A DNA stretch of 64,000 bases from Pseudomonas sp. Gutcm_11s. GTDB lineage: Bacteria; Pseudomonadota; Gammaproteobacteria; Pseudomonadales; Pseudomonadaceae. The notes under the pieces were generated by a model. That model worked only from the letters and a program-made list of their open reading frames with translations. It made no database searches and was not told the DNA's origin. Below are positions 11,188 through 21,299 of this stretch, one piece after another. A program made the translations under genes and the position numbers. Location of the stretch: contig NZ_JAQSUW010000012.1 in NCBI RefSeq assembly GCF_028649395.1, positions 134,352 to 198,351 of the forward strand, in the 5' to 3' direction. The first letter of the stretch is position 1; each line of letters starts with the position of its first letter.

Positions 11188-12729
11188 TCAGGCGGCTTGC
11201 AGGGCGGCACCGCGCGCCTGACGGCGGCGGGCGAGGAAGGCCCAGGCCAGGAGTGCGACGCACAGCACGACCAGTGGCCAGGCGCGCCATTGCAGGTAGG
11301 GCGTCAGCCCCTGCATCGGCTGCACTTCGCCATAGAGGATGGCTTGCTGGAACTGCGGGATCTGCACGCTGATGCGGCCTTGCGGGTCGATCAGTGCGGT
11401 GACGCCGTTGTTGGTGGCGCGGATCATCCAGCGCCCGGCTTCCAGGGCGCGCATCTGCGCCATCTGCAGGTGCTGCAGCGGGCCGATGGAGGTGCCGAAC
11501 CAGGTGTCGTTGCTCACCGTCAGCAGCAGGTCGCTCTGCGCGGCCAGGCCGGCGGCGAATTCCGGATACACGACCTCATAGCAGATGAAGGGCGCGATCT
11601 TCAGGCCCTTGGCCTGCAGCAGGGCCTGGTCGGCCGGGCCGCGGGCGAAGTCGGACATCGGCAGGTCGAAGAAGGCGATCAGCCCGCGCAGAAGGTCCTG
11701 CAGCGGCACGTACTCGCCGAATGGCACCAGCTTCTGTTTCAGGTAGGTGCCTTCGCCCCAGCCGGTGACGGTGATCGCGTTGTAGTAGCGCTTCTCGCCG
11801 TGCTGGTTGATCTGGCGCAGCGGTACGCCGGTGATCAGCGCGGCGTCGCGGTCGGCGGCGACGCGGCCCATCACCTTCAGGTAGCCCTCGGCGAATTCCT
11901 TGAGTACCGGCACGGCGGTTTCCGGCCAGACGATCAGGTCGGCCGGCTGGCTGGTCAGGGTCATGTCGCGGTACAGGGCCAGCTGAGCATCCAGCTGCTT
12001 CGGATCCCACTTCATGTTCTGCTCGACGTTGCCCTGCAGTGCCGCGACCTTGAACGGCTCGCCCTTGCTGGCGGTCCAGGCGTGGTCCTTGAGTGCCAGG
12101 CCGGCGAGCCAGGGCGCCAGCAGCAGAGCCACGCCGGCGGCCAGTTGTACCTTGCTCTTGAGCAGGCGCGGCAGGTTGACCAGCAGCGCGGCGGACAGCG
12201 CCAGGGTCAGGGAGAGCAGCCACATGCCGCCGAGCGGCGCCAGGCCGGCCAGCGGACCGTGCAGCTGGCTGTAGCCGGCGTACAGCCAGGGGAAGCCGGT
12301 GAGGAACCAGCCGCGGAAGGCCTCCTGGGCCAGCCACAGGGCGGCGAACGCGAGGGCGTCGGTCACCGGTGCATCATTGCGGCGCAGCCAGCGTGCCCAG
12401 AGCCAGGCGGGCAGGGCGAAGAACAGGGCGATGCCGGCGCAGAAACCGAAGGTGAGGAAGCCGGCCAGGGCCGGCGAGGCGGCGCCGTAGTCGTGGATGC
12501 TGACGTAGATCCAGCTGGTGCCGGCGAGGAACAGGCCGAGGCCGTAGCACCAGCCGCGCAGCAGCGCCTGGCGCGGGTTCAGCTCGCGCAGGCCGAGGTA
12601 GAAGATGGCGATGGCCAGCAGGGCCAGCGGCCAGATATCGAAGGGAGCCAGGGCCAGGGTGGTGCAGGCGCCGCCGGCGAGGGCCAGCAGGTTGCCCGGC
12701 CAGCCGGGTTGGGTGATCCAGCGCATCAT
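11188..12729 (-). CDS. lnt: apolipoprotein N-acyltransferase
   Basis: Inner-membrane enzyme that adds the third acyl chain to lipoproteins before Lol sorting. It has 513 aa: about six membrane helices in the first 210 residues, a periplasmic nitrilase-fold domain (about 225-480) and a last helix near 485-500. The catalytic triad is visible as E270 (WPETA), K331 (LKQKLVPFGEY) and C383 (FICYE). It is last in the ybeZ-ybeY-corC-lnt cluster. The start is a double ATG. Confidence 0.97.
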   Translation of the reverse strand: MMRWITQPGWPGNLLALAGGACTTLALAPFDIWPLALLAIAIFYLGLRELNPRQALLRGWCYGLGLFLAGTSWIYVSIHDYGAASPALAGFLTFGFCAGIALFFALPAWLWARWLRRNDAPVTDALAFAALWLAQEAFRGWFLTGFPWLYAGYSQLHGPLAGLAPLGGMWLLSLTLALSAALLVNLPRLLKSKVQLAAGVALLLAPWLAGLALKDHAWTASKGEPFKVAALQGNVEQNMKWDPKQLDAQLALYRDMTLTSQPADLIVWPETAVPVLKEFAEGYLKVMGRVAADRDAALITGVPLRQINQHGEKRYYNAITVTGWGEGTYLKQKLVPFGEYVPLQDLLRGLIAFFDLPMSDFARGPADQALLQAKGLKIAPFICYEVVYPEFAAGLAAQSDLLLTVSNDTWFGTSIGPLQHLQMAQMRALEAGRWMIRATNNGVTALIDPQGRISVQIPQFQQAILYGEVQPMQGLTPYLQWRAWPLVVLCVALLAWAFLARRRQARGAALQAA

Positions 12730-12785
12730 GCGTCCTTGATCGGGAATCAGGCGGGCAAGGGTACTGGAAGGGCGGGAGGCGGGGT

Positions 12786-12806
12786 AGGGTGCGCAACGCG
12801 CACCCT
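12786..12806. repeat. small inverted repeat, dispersed-type Pseudomonas element
   Basis: AGGGTGCGC and GCGCACCCT are separated by AAC, followed by CGGCGGATAACCG and another GCGC-rich stretch up to about 12840. Sequences of this kind (GGGTGCGC... with a nearby GGATAA) recur between genes in P. mendocina/P. stutzeri-type genomes; this is from memory. It fills the 116-bp gap between corC and lnt. Confidence 0.5.
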
Positions 12807-12845
12807 GTATCGGCGGATAACCGCAGGGCGCGTGCGCCCCGAGGT

Positions 12846-13682
12846 CTAGCGCTCCAGCGGGGTCAAGCGCAGCAGATGTACCCGGCGGCTGTCGGCGTTG
12901 AGCACGCGGAAGCGGTACTCGCCGATCTCGGTTACTTCGTTGCGCTTGGGCAGATGGCCGAAGGCGTTCATCACCAGGCCGCCGACGGTATCGAACTCGC
13001 TGTCGGGGAACTCGGTGTCGAAGGCTTCGTTGAAGTTCTCGATCGGGGTCAGCGCCTTGATCAGGAAGTCGCCGGACGGCAGCGGCTTGATGTAGCTGTC
13101 CTCCTCGACGTCATGCTCGTCCTCGATGTCGCCGACGATCTGCTCCAGCACGTCCTCGATGGTCACCAGCCCGGCGACGCCGCCGTACTCGTCGATGACC
13201 ACGGCCATGTGGTTGTGGTTGGCGCGGAACTCGCGCAGCAGCACGTTGAGGCGCTTGGACTCCGGCACGAAAGTGGCCGGGCGCAGCAGCTGCTTGATGT
13301 CGAACGGCTTGTCGCCGTTGATGATCAGCGGCAGCAGGTCCTTGGCCAGGAGGATGCCGATGACCTCGTCAAGGCTCTCGCCGATCACCGGGTAGCGCGA
13401 GTGCGCGGAGTCGACGATGGCCGGGAGGAATTCGGCCGGGCTCTGGCTGGCCTTGATGCTGATCATCTGCGAGCGCGGCACCATGATGTCGCGTACCTGC
13501 AGGTCGGCGACCTGGATGGCGCCCTCGACGATGGTCAGGGCTTCGCTGTCGAGCAGCTTGTTCTGGTGTGCATCGCGCAGGACTTCCAGCAGTTCCTGGC
13601 GGTTTCTCGGCTCATGAGCAAAAGCCTGGGTCAGCTTGTTGAACCAGGACTTCTGCTCGTTGCTCGATCGATCTTCGCTCAT
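12846..13682 (-). CDS. corC: CorC/YbeX CBS-domain protein
   Basis: Cytoplasmic protein of 278 aa linked to Mg/Co homeostasis and, for E. coli YbeX, to ribosome maturation. Two CBS domains (about 65-195) are marked by VRDIMVPRSQMISI and MAVVIDEYGGVAGLVTIEDV. A C-terminal CorC/HlyC transporter-associated domain (about 200-278) contains TVGGLVMNAFGHLP. There are no membrane segments, unlike the CNNM relatives. It lies 27 bp after ybeY and before lnt, the conserved order. Confidence 0.94.
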   Translation of the reverse strand: MSEDRSSNEQKSWFNKLTQAFAHEPRNRQELLEVLRDAHQNKLLDSEALTIVEGAIQVADLQVRDIMVPRSQMISIKASQSPAEFLPAIVDSAHSRYPVIGESLDEVIGILLAKDLLPLIINGDKPFDIKQLLRPATFVPESKRLNVLLREFRANHNHMAVVIDEYGGVAGLVTIEDVLEQIVGDIEDEHDVEEDSYIKPLPSGDFLIKALTPIENFNEAFDTEFPDSEFDTVGGLVMNAFGHLPKRNEVTEIGEYRFRVLNADSRRVHLLRLTPLER

Positions 13683-13709
13683 GGTGAGTCTCGGGGCCTT
13701 CTCTGGCAG

Positions 13710-14171
13710 TTATTCTTCGTCGGCGGCGTAAGGGTCGGGATGACCCAGTTCAGCCAGCAATTCCCGTTCCAGCGCTTCCATCTCCTCGGCTTCATCGTCG
13801 TCGATGTGGTCGTAGCCGAGCAGGTGCAGGCAGCCGTGGATGACCAGGTGCGCCCAGTGGGCCTCGCTGGTCTTGCCCTGTTCACGGGCCTCGCGCTCGA
13901 CCACTGGTACGCAGATCACCAGGTCGCCGAGCAATGGGATATCGAGGAGTTCATCCGGCACGTCGGCCGGGAAGGACAGCACGTTGGTGGCGTAGTCCTT
14001 GTGTCTCCAGGTGTGGTTCAGCTCGCGGCCTTCTGCTTCGTCGACCAGGCGGATGGTCATTTCCGAGTCGGCGGTGCGCTGGCGCAGGGCGAGCTCGCAC
14101 CAGCGGCGCAGCTGTTCCTCGCCGGGCAGATCGGTGGCGCTGGAGGCGTTCTGCAGGTCCAGTTCAAGCAT
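13710..14171 (-). CDS. ybeY: endoribonuclease YbeY, rRNA maturation factor
   Basis: Zinc-dependent RNase needed for 16S rRNA 3' end maturation and ribosome quality control. It has 153 aa with the metal motif [11 protein letters not shown], which gives ligands H112, H116 and H122. Its start overlaps the end of ybeZ by 8 bp, which indicates translational coupling. Confidence 0.96.
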   Translation of the reverse strand: MLELDLQNASSATDLPGEEQLRRWCELALRQRTADSEMTIRLVDEAEGRELNHTWRHKDYATNVLSFPADVPDELLDIPLLGDLVICVPVVEREAREQGKTSEAHWAHLVIHGCLHLLGYDHIDDDEAEEMEALERELLAELGHPDPYAADEE

Positions 14172-15153
14172 TGCTGTGGCCTTTGCCTTCCTGTTGCTCT
14201 TCGAAGCGCTCGTAGGCTTCGACGATGCGCTGCACCAGTGGGTGGCGGACCACGTCCTTGGGCTTGAAGTGGGTGAAGCTGATGCCCGGTACGTCCTGCA
14301 GCACGTTCATCACGTGGGCCAGGCCGGACTTGGTGCCGCGTGGCAGGTCGACCTGGGTGACGTCGCCGGTGATCACGGCGGTGGAGCCGAAACCGATACG
14401 GGTAAGGAACATCTTCATCTGCTCGAGAGTGGTGTTCTGACTCTCGTCGAGGATGATGAAGCTGTTGTTAAGGGTACGACCGCGCATGTAGGCCAGCGGG
14501 GCGATCTCGATCACCTGCTTCTCGATCAGCTTGGCCACGGTTTCGAAGCCGAGCATCTCGTACAGCGCGTCGTAGAGCGGGCGCAGGTACGGGTCGATCT
14601 TCTGCGCGAGGTCGCCGGGCAGGAAGCCCAGCTTCTCGCCGGCCTCGACCGCCGGGCGCACCAGGAGGATGCGTCGTACCTGCTCGCGCTCCAGCGCGTC
14701 CACCGCACAGGCCACGGCCAGGTAGGTCTTACCGGTACCGGCCGGGCCGATGCCGAAGTTGATGTCGTTGTCGAGGATGGCCTTGACGTAGCGCTGCTGG
14801 TTGGCACCGCGTGGTTTGATCGCGCCCTTCTTGGTGCGCAGAGTCACGCCGGCGTCGGCCTTGCCGCTGTCCAGCGCTTCCAGGCCGGACTCCTGCAGGT
14901 ACAGGTGGACCATCTCCGGCGACAGTTCGGCGCTCTTGGTCTCACGGTACAGGCGGCGCAGCAGGTTCTCGGCGGACTGGGTGTGCTTGCTCGGGCCGAC
15001 CAGCTCGAACTGGTTGCCGCGGTTGCGGATCTCGATGGACAGGCGTTGTTCGATCAGGCGCAGGTGCTCGTCGAATTGTCCGCAGAGGTTGGCGAAGCGG
15101 CGTGCTTCGTAGGGTTCGAGGGTGAAGCGATGCGGTTCTATGGGAGCGTTCAA
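14164..15153 (-). CDS. ybeZ: PhoH-like ATPase YbeZ
   Basis: Cytoplasmic P-loop NTPase of 329 aa that works with YbeY. The N-terminal domain (1-110) has a KH-like section, then Walker A GPAGTGKT at 136-143, a Walker B-type FIILDESQN and [13 protein letters not shown]. The start codon is a TTG at 15153 (read as [10 protein letters not shown]); it has GGA at suitable distance and no better in-frame ATG is near. The upstream region holds GGTTATCC as a possible -10 element. Confidence 0.95.
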   Translation of the reverse strand: MNAPIEPHRFTLEPYEARRFANLCGQFDEHLRLIEQRLSIEIRNRGNQFELVGPSKHTQSAENLLRRLYRETKSAELSPEMVHLYLQESGLEALDSGKADAGVTLRTKKGAIKPRGANQQRYVKAILDNDINFGIGPAGTGKTYLAVACAVDALEREQVRRILLVRPAVEAGEKLGFLPGDLAQKIDPYLRPLYDALYEMLGFETVAKLIEKQVIEIAPLAYMRGRTLNNSFIILDESQNTTLEQMKMFLTRIGFGSTAVITGDVTQVDLPRGTKSGLAHVMNVLQDVPGISFTHFKPKDVVRHPLVQRIVEAYERFEEQQEGKGHSNA

Positions 15154-15205
15154 TGGTGTCCGGTTGCCGCTGTGCGGCGGGAGTGATGGTCGAAGGATAA
15201 CCCCA

Positions 15206-15233
15206 GGCGCCCGAGGGTGAAAGTTCGGGCGCC
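15206..15233 (-). terminator. possible terminator hairpin between miaB and ybeZ
   Basis: A 9-bp stem GGCGCCCGA/TCGGGCGCC with a 10-base loop lies 18 bases after the miaB stop. It has no proper T-run, so it may only partly separate miaB from the ybeZ operon. Confidence 0.4.
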
Positions 15234-15250
15234 CGGCAATGGGCTAGCCG

Positions 15251-16579
15251 TTAGTCGATAAGGGTGCCGCGCAGGGAGTTGGGCAGTGCCTCGTAGATTT
15301 CCACGTCGACGAACTGGCCGATCAGGCTCGGGTTGTCGCAGTGGAAGTTGACCACGCGGTTGTTCTCGGTGCGGCCCTGCAGTTGGCCCGGGTCGCGCTT
15401 GGCGTAGTCGCTGACGAGGATGCGTTGGACGGTGCCGACCATCCGTCGGCTGATCTCGAAGCCCTGCTGGTTGAGGCGGCTGTTGAGAATCAGCAGGCGC
15501 TGCTTCTTCACCTCGTCCGGGGTGTCGTCGACCAGATCCGCTGCTGGAGTGCCCGGGCGCGAGCTGTAGATGAAGGAGAAGGAGAAGTCGAAGCCGACAT
15601 CCTCGACCAGCTTCATGGTCTGCTCGAAGTCCTTCTCGGTCTCGCCGGGGAAGCCGATGATGAAGTCCGAGCTGATGCAGATGTCCGGCACCGCCGCCTT
15701 CAGCTTGCGGATGCGCGACTTGTATTCCAGTGCCGTGTGGTTGCGCTTCATCGCCGCCAGCACGCGGTCCGAGCCGGATTGCACCGGCAGGTGGATGAAT
15801 TTCACCAGCTGCGGGATATCGGCGTGGGCCTGGATGATGGCATCGGAGAACTCTAGCGGGTGGCTGGTGGTGTAGCGGATGCGCTCGATGCCGTCGATGG
15901 TCGCCACCGCGTAGAGCAGGTCGGCGAAGTCGGCGATGTCACCGTCCGGGGTCGCGCCACGGAAGCCGTTGACGTTCTGCCCGAGCAGGGTGACTTCCTT
16001 GACGCCTTTCTCGGCCAGCTGGGTGATCTCCAGCAGCACGTCGCCGAGCGGGCGGCTGACCTCTTCGCCGCGGGTGTAGGGCACCACGCAGAAGGTGCAG
16101 TACTTGCTGCAGCCTTCCATCACCGAGACGAAGGCGCTGGGGCCGTCGACGCGCGGCTCGGGCAGGCGGTCGAACTTCTCGATCTCGGGGAAGCTGATGT
16201 CGATCTGCGCCTGCTTGGTGTTGCGCGCGGCGTCGATCATTTCCGGCAGACGGTGCAGGGTCTGCGGGCCGAACACCACGTCGACATAGGGCGCGCGATC
16301 GCGGATGGCGGCGCCTTCCTGGCTGGCCACGCAGCCGCCAACGCCTATCACCAGATTCGGGTTCTCCAGTTTCAGCTCGCGCCACATGCCCAGCTTGGAG
16401 AACACCTTTTCCTGAGCTTTTTCGCGAATCGAGCAGGTATTGAGCAGGATCACGTCGGCTTCCGCCGGGTTCTCCGTGACTTCAAGGGCCTGGTGTTCAC
16501 CCAGCAGGTCGACCATGCGCGAGCTGTCGTACTCGTTCATCTGGCAACCGTGGGTCTCGATATAAAGCTTCTTGGCCAT
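15251..16579 (-). CDS. miaB: tRNA-2-methylthio-N6-dimethylallyladenosine synthase
   Basis: Radical SAM methylthiotransferase that converts i6A37 to ms2i6A37 in tRNAs. It has 442 aa: an N-terminal UPF0004 domain with cluster ligands C12, C49 and C83; a radical SAM domain with C157, C161 and C164 (CSKYCTFC); and a C-terminal TRAM domain containing [19 protein letters not shown]. The ATG at 16579 ([15 protein letters not shown]) is the usual start; the open frame upstream of it is not needed. A perfect TATAAT lies 35 bp upstream. Confidence 0.97.
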   Translation of the reverse strand: MAKKLYIETHGCQMNEYDSSRMVDLLGEHQALEVTENPAEADVILLNTCSIREKAQEKVFSKLGMWRELKLENPNLVIGVGGCVASQEGAAIRDRAPYVDVVFGPQTLHRLPEMIDAARNTKQAQIDISFPEIEKFDRLPEPRVDGPSAFVSVMEGCSKYCTFCVVPYTRGEEVSRPLGDVLLEITQLAEKGVKEVTLLGQNVNGFRGATPDGDIADFADLLYAVATIDGIERIRYTTSHPLEFSDAIIQAHADIPQLVKFIHLPVQSGSDRVLAAMKRNHTALEYKSRIRKLKAAVPDICISSDFIIGFPGETEKDFEQTMKLVEDVGFDFSFSFIYSSRPGTPAADLVDDTPDEVKKQRLLILNSRLNQQGFEISRRMVGTVQRILVSDYAKRDPGQLQGRTENNRVVNFHCDNPSLIGQFVDVEIYEALPNSLRGTLID

Positions 16580-16613
16580 CTGCGTGCGTCGGTGGTTCTG
16601 AATCGGACCGCGC

Positions 16614-16672
16614 ATTATAGGGAGCAAGGCGCATGCTTCCTAGGCTTGCCGGTCCGGAGGCTGTGCTAACAT
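16614..16672. promoter_or_regulatory. divergent promoters of miaB and the DUF1820 gene
   Basis: On the minus strand TATAAT at 16619-16614 serves miaB. On the plus strand TTGCCG (16646-16651) and TAACAT (16667-16672), the latter with an extended TGTGC upstream, are 15 bases apart and serve the DUF1820 gene at 16712. Confidence 0.55.
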
Positions 16673-16711
16673 CGCGCCCCCGAATTTCAGCCGTCCTCTA
16701 TTCTCCTATCC

Positions 16712-17035
16712 ATGAGCAAGCGCGAACCCATCTACAAGGTGATTTTCCTCAACCAGGGCCAGGTGTACGAGATGTACGCCAAGCAGATCTACCAGAGCGA
16801 TCTGTGGGGCTTCCTGGAGGTCGAGGAGTTCGTCTTCGGCGAGCGCACGCAGATGGTCGTCGACCCCAGCGAAGAGAAGCTCAAGGCGCAGTTCGAGGGC
16901 GTGGTGCGCAGCTTCGTGCCGATGCACTCGATCGTGCGCATCGACGAGGTGGAGCGCCTGGGGACGCCGAAGATCAGCGAGGCCAAGGGTGGCGGCAACG
17001 TGATGCCGTTCCCCATGCCGATGCCGGAGAAGTAA
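16712..17035 (+). CDS. DUF1820 family protein
   Basis: A 107-aa cytoplasmic protein beginning MSKREPIYKVIFLNQGQVYEMYAK, with the conserved FLEVEEFVFGERTQMVVDP segment that defines DUF1820 in gammaproteobacteria. The C-terminus ends in a Gly/Met/Pro-rich tail. Divergent from miaB, as in P. aeruginosa. Function unknown. Confidence 0.85.
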   Translation: MSKREPIYKVIFLNQGQVYEMYAKQIYQSDLWGFLEVEEFVFGERTQMVVDPSEEKLKAQFEGVVRSFVPMHSIVRIDEVERLGTPKISEAKGGGNVMPFPMPMPEK

Positions 17036-17038
17036 GCC

Positions 17039-17647
17039 TCAGTTGGGCGCGAAGGCCGGCACCTGCGGGCTGATGCCGGAGCCCGGCAGGCCCGGCGTCG
17101 GGTTGTAGCCAGAGCCGGAAGGGCTGGTGTCGATGTTCTGCAGCTCCAGCAGGTAACTGCGGAAAATCTGCCCGAGCACCTGGCTGGCGACCTGCAATTC
17201 CTCCCGCCCCATGCGCTCGGCCACCTGGTCGGCGCTGTCCATGGCCTCGTCCGAGCCATTCACCGCCGCCATCTTCAGTACGATGTAGGCCTGCACGTTG
17301 TTGGCCTGTACGCCTTCGCCCTGGGAGAACATGTTGCCCAGGCGTAGCTGGGCCTGGGCGTTGCCTTGCAGCGAAGCCTGTTCGAACCAGTGCAGGGCCT
17401 GGGGCAGGTCGCGCGGTGCGCGCTGGCCGTCGTAGAAGAATTCGCCGAGTTCGTACTGGGCCTGGGAGTCGCCCTGTTGGGCCAGACCCTGGCAGGCGCT
17501 CACGGCCTGGGGCAGGTCCTCGGGAGCCAGATTCAGCGAGCAGCGGCCTTCGGCCGGCACCAGCAACGAGTTGTCGCCTGCGTGGGCCAGCAGGGGAGAA
17601 GCGAGCAACAGGCAACCGAAGAACAGGTTGCGGCCGGTGCGGTTCAT
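17039..17647 (-). CDS. secreted Sel1-like repeat protein
   Basis: A protein of 202 aa with a signal peptide (cleavage near AHAG, residue 23). At least two Sel1/TPR-like repeats are visible: QAQYELGEFFYDGQRAPRDL and QAQLRLGNMFSQGEGVQANN, followed by YIVLKMAAVNGSDEA. The tail is Pro/Gly/Ser-rich. Such proteins usually mediate protein contacts in the periplasm. It converges on the DUF1820 gene with only 3 bp between stops, and no specific role can be given. Confidence 0.75.
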   Translation of the reverse strand: MNRTGRNLFFGCLLLASPLLAHAGDNSLLVPAEGRCSLNLAPEDLPQAVSACQGLAQQGDSQAQYELGEFFYDGQRAPRDLPQALHWFEQASLQGNAQAQLRLGNMFSQGEGVQANNVQAYIVLKMAAVNGSDEAMDSADQVAERMGREELQVASQVLGQIFRSYLLELQNIDTSPSGSGYNPTPGLPGSGISPQVPAFAPN

Positions 17648-17739
17648 GGAAATCGGAACGCCTCGCGGAACGGATCGGGCCTCATGCCCAGCCGGCTGAA
17701 TGCGCCGGCCATCACATTATGTGATAAGCCGGTGCGTCC

Positions 17740-18369
17740 TTACAAAGTCTTTACCGGGATTTCCTCGCGAGCCGGCATGCGCAGTGTCAGCAGCAGCCAG
17801 GCCAGCAGCGGATAGGCCGGGGTCAGCAGGGCATGGAACAGGTCGACCCGGAGTAACGGACCGATAAAGCCTTCGGTGCCCACGACCAGGCCGGCGACCA
17901 GGAACAGACCCACCACGCCGATGGCCTGCAGGCCCGGGCGCAGCTGCGGCCAGCGGCTCAGACCGGCGTAGAGGATCAGCAGCAGCGTCACCAGGCTGAG
18001 GGCCAGGCGATAGTGCTGATCCATCCCCAGCACGCGCGCGCCGATGAACAGGCCGACCAGCACCAGTAGCCATACGGTCCAGATCGAGCGGGCCCAGGTC
18101 AGGCCGCGAGATAGCGCGAATGCAGCCAGGCCCAGCAGCGGCAGGCCGAGGGCGGCGCTGAGCTGGGTGAAGGAACGGTGCTTGTCGATCCAGCTCGGGT
18201 CCAGGCCGTAACGCACCGCGCCGCACAGCGCCGCCGTGGCGGTCAGACCGAAGCCCAGCAGCAGGGCGCGCAGCACCGGCTGGCCGGTGAAGGCCGGGCG
18301 CAGCCAGAGCAGGCTGGCCAGACAGGCCAGGGCCAGAACTCCATCACTGAGTGCGGTGCTGTACTGCAT
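17740..18369 (-). CDS. multi-pass membrane protein of unknown function
   Basis: A protein of 209 aa with about seven hydrophobic segments, rich in Leu/Ala/Gly. It may belong to the DUF6962-type membrane proteins, but no catalytic motif is visible. The ATG at 18369 overlaps the hemL stop (TGATG), so translation is coupled to hemL. A GTG one codon earlier is the alternative start. Confidence 0.65.
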   Translation of the reverse strand: MQYSTALSDGVLALACLASLLWLRPAFTGQPVLRALLLGFGLTATAALCGAVRYGLDPSWIDKHRSFTQLSAALGLPLLGLAAFALSRGLTWARSIWTVWLLVLVGLFIGARVLGMDQHYRLALSLVTLLLILYAGLSRWPQLRPGLQAIGVVGLFLVAGLVVGTEGFIGPLLRVDLFHALLTPAYPLLAWLLLTLRMPAREEIPVKTL

Positions 18370-19652
18370 CACTTGAGCCTGGCGAAGGCGCGCTCGGCGG
18401 CGGCGAAGGTGATTTCCAGCTCCTTGTCGCCATGGGCGATGGAGGTGAAGCCGGCCTCGAAGGCGCTCGGGGCCAGGTACACGCCGCCTTCCAGCATCAG
18501 GTGGAAGAACTTGTTGAAGCGCGCCGCGTCGCTGGCCATCACGTCATTGAAGGTGACGATGTCGTCGGCGCCACTGAAGTACAGGCCGAACATGGCGCCT
18601 GCCTGGGTGGTGACGAAGGGGATGCCGGCGGCATCGGCGCGCTCCTGCAGGCCTGCCAGCATGCGGCTGGTGAACTCGGACAGTTCTGCGTGGAAGCCCG
18701 GGCGGCTGATCAGTCTGAGGGTGGTCAGGCCGGCGGCCATGGCCAGCGGGTTACCGGACAGGGTGCCGGCCTGGTAGACCGGGCCGAGCGGGGCGATGCA
18801 CTCCATGATCGCGCGCTTGCCGCCGAAGCAGCCGACCGGCATGCCGCCGCCGACGATCTTGCCGAAGGTCGACAGGTCCGGCACCACACCGTAGTGGGCC
18901 TGGGCGCCGCCGAGGGCGACGCGGAAGCCGGTCATCACCTCGTCGAAGATCAGCACCACGCCGTGCTTGTCGCACTGCTCGCGCAGGCCTTCGAGGAAGC
19001 CCGGCGCCGGCGGTACGCAGTTCATGTTGCCGGCCACCGGCTCGACGATGATGCAGGCCACGGTCTTGCCGACTTCGGCCAGGGTCTTCTCGACGGCAGC
19101 CAGGTCGTTATAGGGCAGCGTCAGGGTGTGCTTGGCGAAGTCCGCCGGCACGCCGGCCGAGCTCGGTACCCCCTGGGTCAGCAGGCCGGAGCCGGCCTTG
19201 ACCAGCAGGCTGTCGGAGTGGCCGTGGTAGCAGCCCTCGAACTTGATGATCGCGTCGCGGCCGGTGTGGCCACGGGCCAGGCGAATGGCGCTCATGGTCG
19301 CCTCGGTGCCGGAGCTGACCATGCGTACCAGCTCCATGGACGGCACGATGGAGCAGACCAGCTCGGCCATCTCCACTTCCAGTGCGGTCGGTGCGCCATA
19401 GGACAGGCCGTGTTCGAGCTGCTTGCGCACCGCGTCCAGCACCTGCGGGTGGGCGTGGCCGAGAATCATCGGGCCCCAGGAGCCGACGTAGTCGACGTAG
19501 CGCTTGTCATCCTCGTCGATCACATAGGCGCCTTCGGCATGCTTGAAGAACAGCGGGGTGCCGCCGACGCTGCGGAAGGCGCGCACCGGCGAGTTGACGC
19601 CGCCGGGAATGTGTTTCTGGGCGTTGGCGAACAGGACTTCGGAACGGGACAT
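18369..19652 (-). CDS. hemL: glutamate-1-semialdehyde 2,1-aminomutase
   Basis: PLP enzyme that makes 5-aminolevulinate from glutamate-1-semialdehyde in the C5 heme pathway. It has 427 aa starting [20 protein letters not shown]. The PLP lysine is K265 in [13 protein letters not shown], preceded by the FDEVMTGFR motif, and [16 protein letters not shown] binds the cofactor phosphate. It follows thiE by 15 bp in a thiD-thiE-hemL order. Confidence 0.97.
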   Translation of the reverse strand: MSRSEVLFANAQKHIPGGVNSPVRAFRSVGGTPLFFKHAEGAYVIDEDDKRYVDYVGSWGPMILGHAHPQVLDAVRKQLEHGLSYGAPTALEVEMAELVCSIVPSMELVRMVSSGTEATMSAIRLARGHTGRDAIIKFEGCYHGHSDSLLVKAGSGLLTQGVPSSAGVPADFAKHTLTLPYNDLAAVEKTLAEVGKTVACIIVEPVAGNMNCVPPAPGFLEGLREQCDKHGVVLIFDEVMTGFRVALGGAQAHYGVVPDLSTFGKIVGGGMPVGCFGGKRAIMECIAPLGPVYQAGTLSGNPLAMAAGLTTLRLISRPGFHAELSEFTSRMLAGLQERADAAGIPFVTTQAGAMFGLYFSGADDIVTFNDVMASDAARFNKFFHLMLEGGVYLAPSAFEAGFTSIAHGDKELEITFAAAERAFARLK

Positions 19653-19667
19653 GGCGGTCTCTCTAAA

Positions 19668-20303
19668 TCAGGAATTGGCGAACAGCGCGCTGAAGGCGCG
19701 GGCGCGGGCCTCCACCTCGGCGGCGGAGGGCGCGGAGAACAGGGCGTGGATCACGGCCAGCAGGTCGGCGCCGCGGGCGATCAGCTCGGCGCCGTTTTCC
19801 AGGCTGACGCCGCCGATGGCGGTGATCGGCAGGTTGAAGCGGCCGCTGGCCTGCTCCAGCAGCTCCGGCGTGGCGCTCGGCGCGCCGGGCTTGGTCTGCG
19901 AAGTGAAGAAGCGGCCGAAGGCGATGTAGCTGGCGCCTTCGCGGGCGGCCTGTTCGGCCAGCTCCAGGCTGGCATGGCAGGTGGCGCCGATGATCGCCTG
20001 GCGACCGAGCAGGGCGCGGGCGGCGGCCAGCGAGCCATCGCCCTGGCCCAGATGCACGCCGACGCCAAGGCGGGCGGCCAGTTCGGCGTCGTCATTGATC
20101 AGCAGGCTGGCGCCGTGGCGGGCACACAGCTCGGCCAGCTGCGAGGCTTCGCGCAGGCGGCGGGCCTGGTCGTCGGACTTGTCGCGGTACTGCAGCAGAC
20201 GTGCGCCGCCCTTCAGCGCCGCTTCCACGTATGGCAGCAGCTTGCCGCCTTCCAGCAGCTGGCTGTCGGTGATGGCATACAGGCCGCGCAGTGCAGCGCT
20301 CAC
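19668..20303 (-). CDS. thiE: thiamine-phosphate synthase
   Basis: TIM-barrel enzyme that joins HMP-PP and thiazole phosphate to thiamine phosphate. It has 211 aa from a GTG at 20303 ([17 protein letters not shown]), chosen because GAAGAG precedes it and it lies 10 bp after the thiD stop; the frame is open further upstream inside thiD. Motifs are QYRDKS, LLINDD, VHLGQGD and the phosphate-binding ITAIGGVS. Confidence 0.94.
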   Translation of the reverse strand: MSAALRGLYAITDSQLLEGGKLLPYVEAALKGGARLLQYRDKSDDQARRLREASQLAELCARHGASLLINDDAELAARLGVGVHLGQGDGSLAAARALLGRQAIIGATCHASLELAEQAAREGASYIAFGRFFTSQTKPGAPSATPELLEQASGRFNLPITAIGGVSLENGAELIARGADLLAVIHALFSAPSAAEVEARARAFSALFANS

Positions 20304-20313
20304 GAGCAGCTCT

Positions 20314-21111
20314 TCATAGTGAGAAATCCAGCGGCAGGCGGCGCGGTACGTACTGGCCGCGGCCGGGCTGTTCGGCATCGCGCAGGGTGCGCCAGGTGTA
20401 ATCCAGCGCTGAGCGCACGGCGCTGACGGTGTCCTCGCCGAGGGCCAGGCGCCCGGCCAGGGTGCTGGCCAGGGTGCAGCCGGAGCCGTGGTAGCTGCCC
20501 GGCAGTCGCGCGCAGGTATAGGTGTGGCTCTGCCCGTCGCGGACGTACAGGCGGTTGTGTACCTCGGCCTCGTCGCCGTGGCCGCCGGTGATCAGCAGGT
20601 GCTGGCAGAAGGGTGCGAGCTTGGCCGCACACTCGTCCGCCGTGCCTTCCGGCAGTTCGGCGAGGATGCGCGCCTCGGGCAGGTTCGGTGTGGCCACGGC
20701 GGCGATCGGCAGCAGGCGCTCGCGCATGGCGTAGCCGACATCCTCCTTGCCCAGCGAACCGCCGCCGCCGGCGCGCAGCACCGGGTCGCAGACCAGCGGC
20801 ACGCCAGGCAGGCGCTGCATGATCTCGACCACGGTATCGACCATCTCCACCGAGCCGAGCATGCCCAGCTTGACGGCGGCTACCGGCAGGTCGGTGATGA
20901 TGGCGTCGACCTGGGCCAGGACCCAGGCGCGATCCAGCACGCGGAAGTCGGAGACGTCGACCGTGTCCTGCACGGTCAGCGCGGTAACCGCCGGAGCGGC
21001 ATGGCAGCCCTGGGCGAGCAGGGCTTCGATGTCCGCCTGCAGGCCGGCACCACCAGATGGGTCGTGGCCGGACAGGCAGAGGACGACGGGACGGGAGTTG
21101 TGTCTGTTCAT
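20314..21111 (-). CDS. thiD: hydroxymethylpyrimidine / phosphomethylpyrimidine kinase
   Basis: Ribokinase-fold enzyme that phosphorylates HMP to HMP-PP for thiamine synthesis. It has 265 aa, starting at the ATG 21111 ([10 protein letters not shown]). The signature [18 protein letters not shown] is at 12-29, and the C-terminal anion hole is in [15 protein letters not shown] see no TPP riboswitch (thi box) upstream, so regulation by that route is unlikely here. Confidence 0.96.
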   Translation of the reverse strand: MNRHNSRPVVLCLSGHDPSGGAGLQADIEALLAQGCHAAPAVTALTVQDTVDVSDFRVLDRAWVLAQVDAIITDLPVAAVKLGMLGSVEMVDTVVEIMQRLPGVPLVCDPVLRAGGGGSLGKEDVGYAMRERLLPIAAVATPNLPEARILAELPEGTADECAAKLAPFCQHLLITGGHGDEAEVHNRLYVRDGQSHTYTCARLPGSYHGSGCTLASTLAGRLALGEDTVSAVRSALDYTWRTLRDAEQPGRGQYVPRRLPLDFSL

Positions 21112-21299
21112 GGCCGGCGAGCTTACCACCTGGCGGCGAAGTGGCCCAATCGATGTATACAACTTGGCCGGATAGACGGATTCCTCCGTACTGGCCCTGT
21201 GCTAGAGTGCCGCTCATACCAATCAGAAGGATTCTGTGTGCCGTCCCCAGAGGAGAAGAGGGCTCCCGGACGGCTGCACGCGAATCTATGCGGGGCTGC

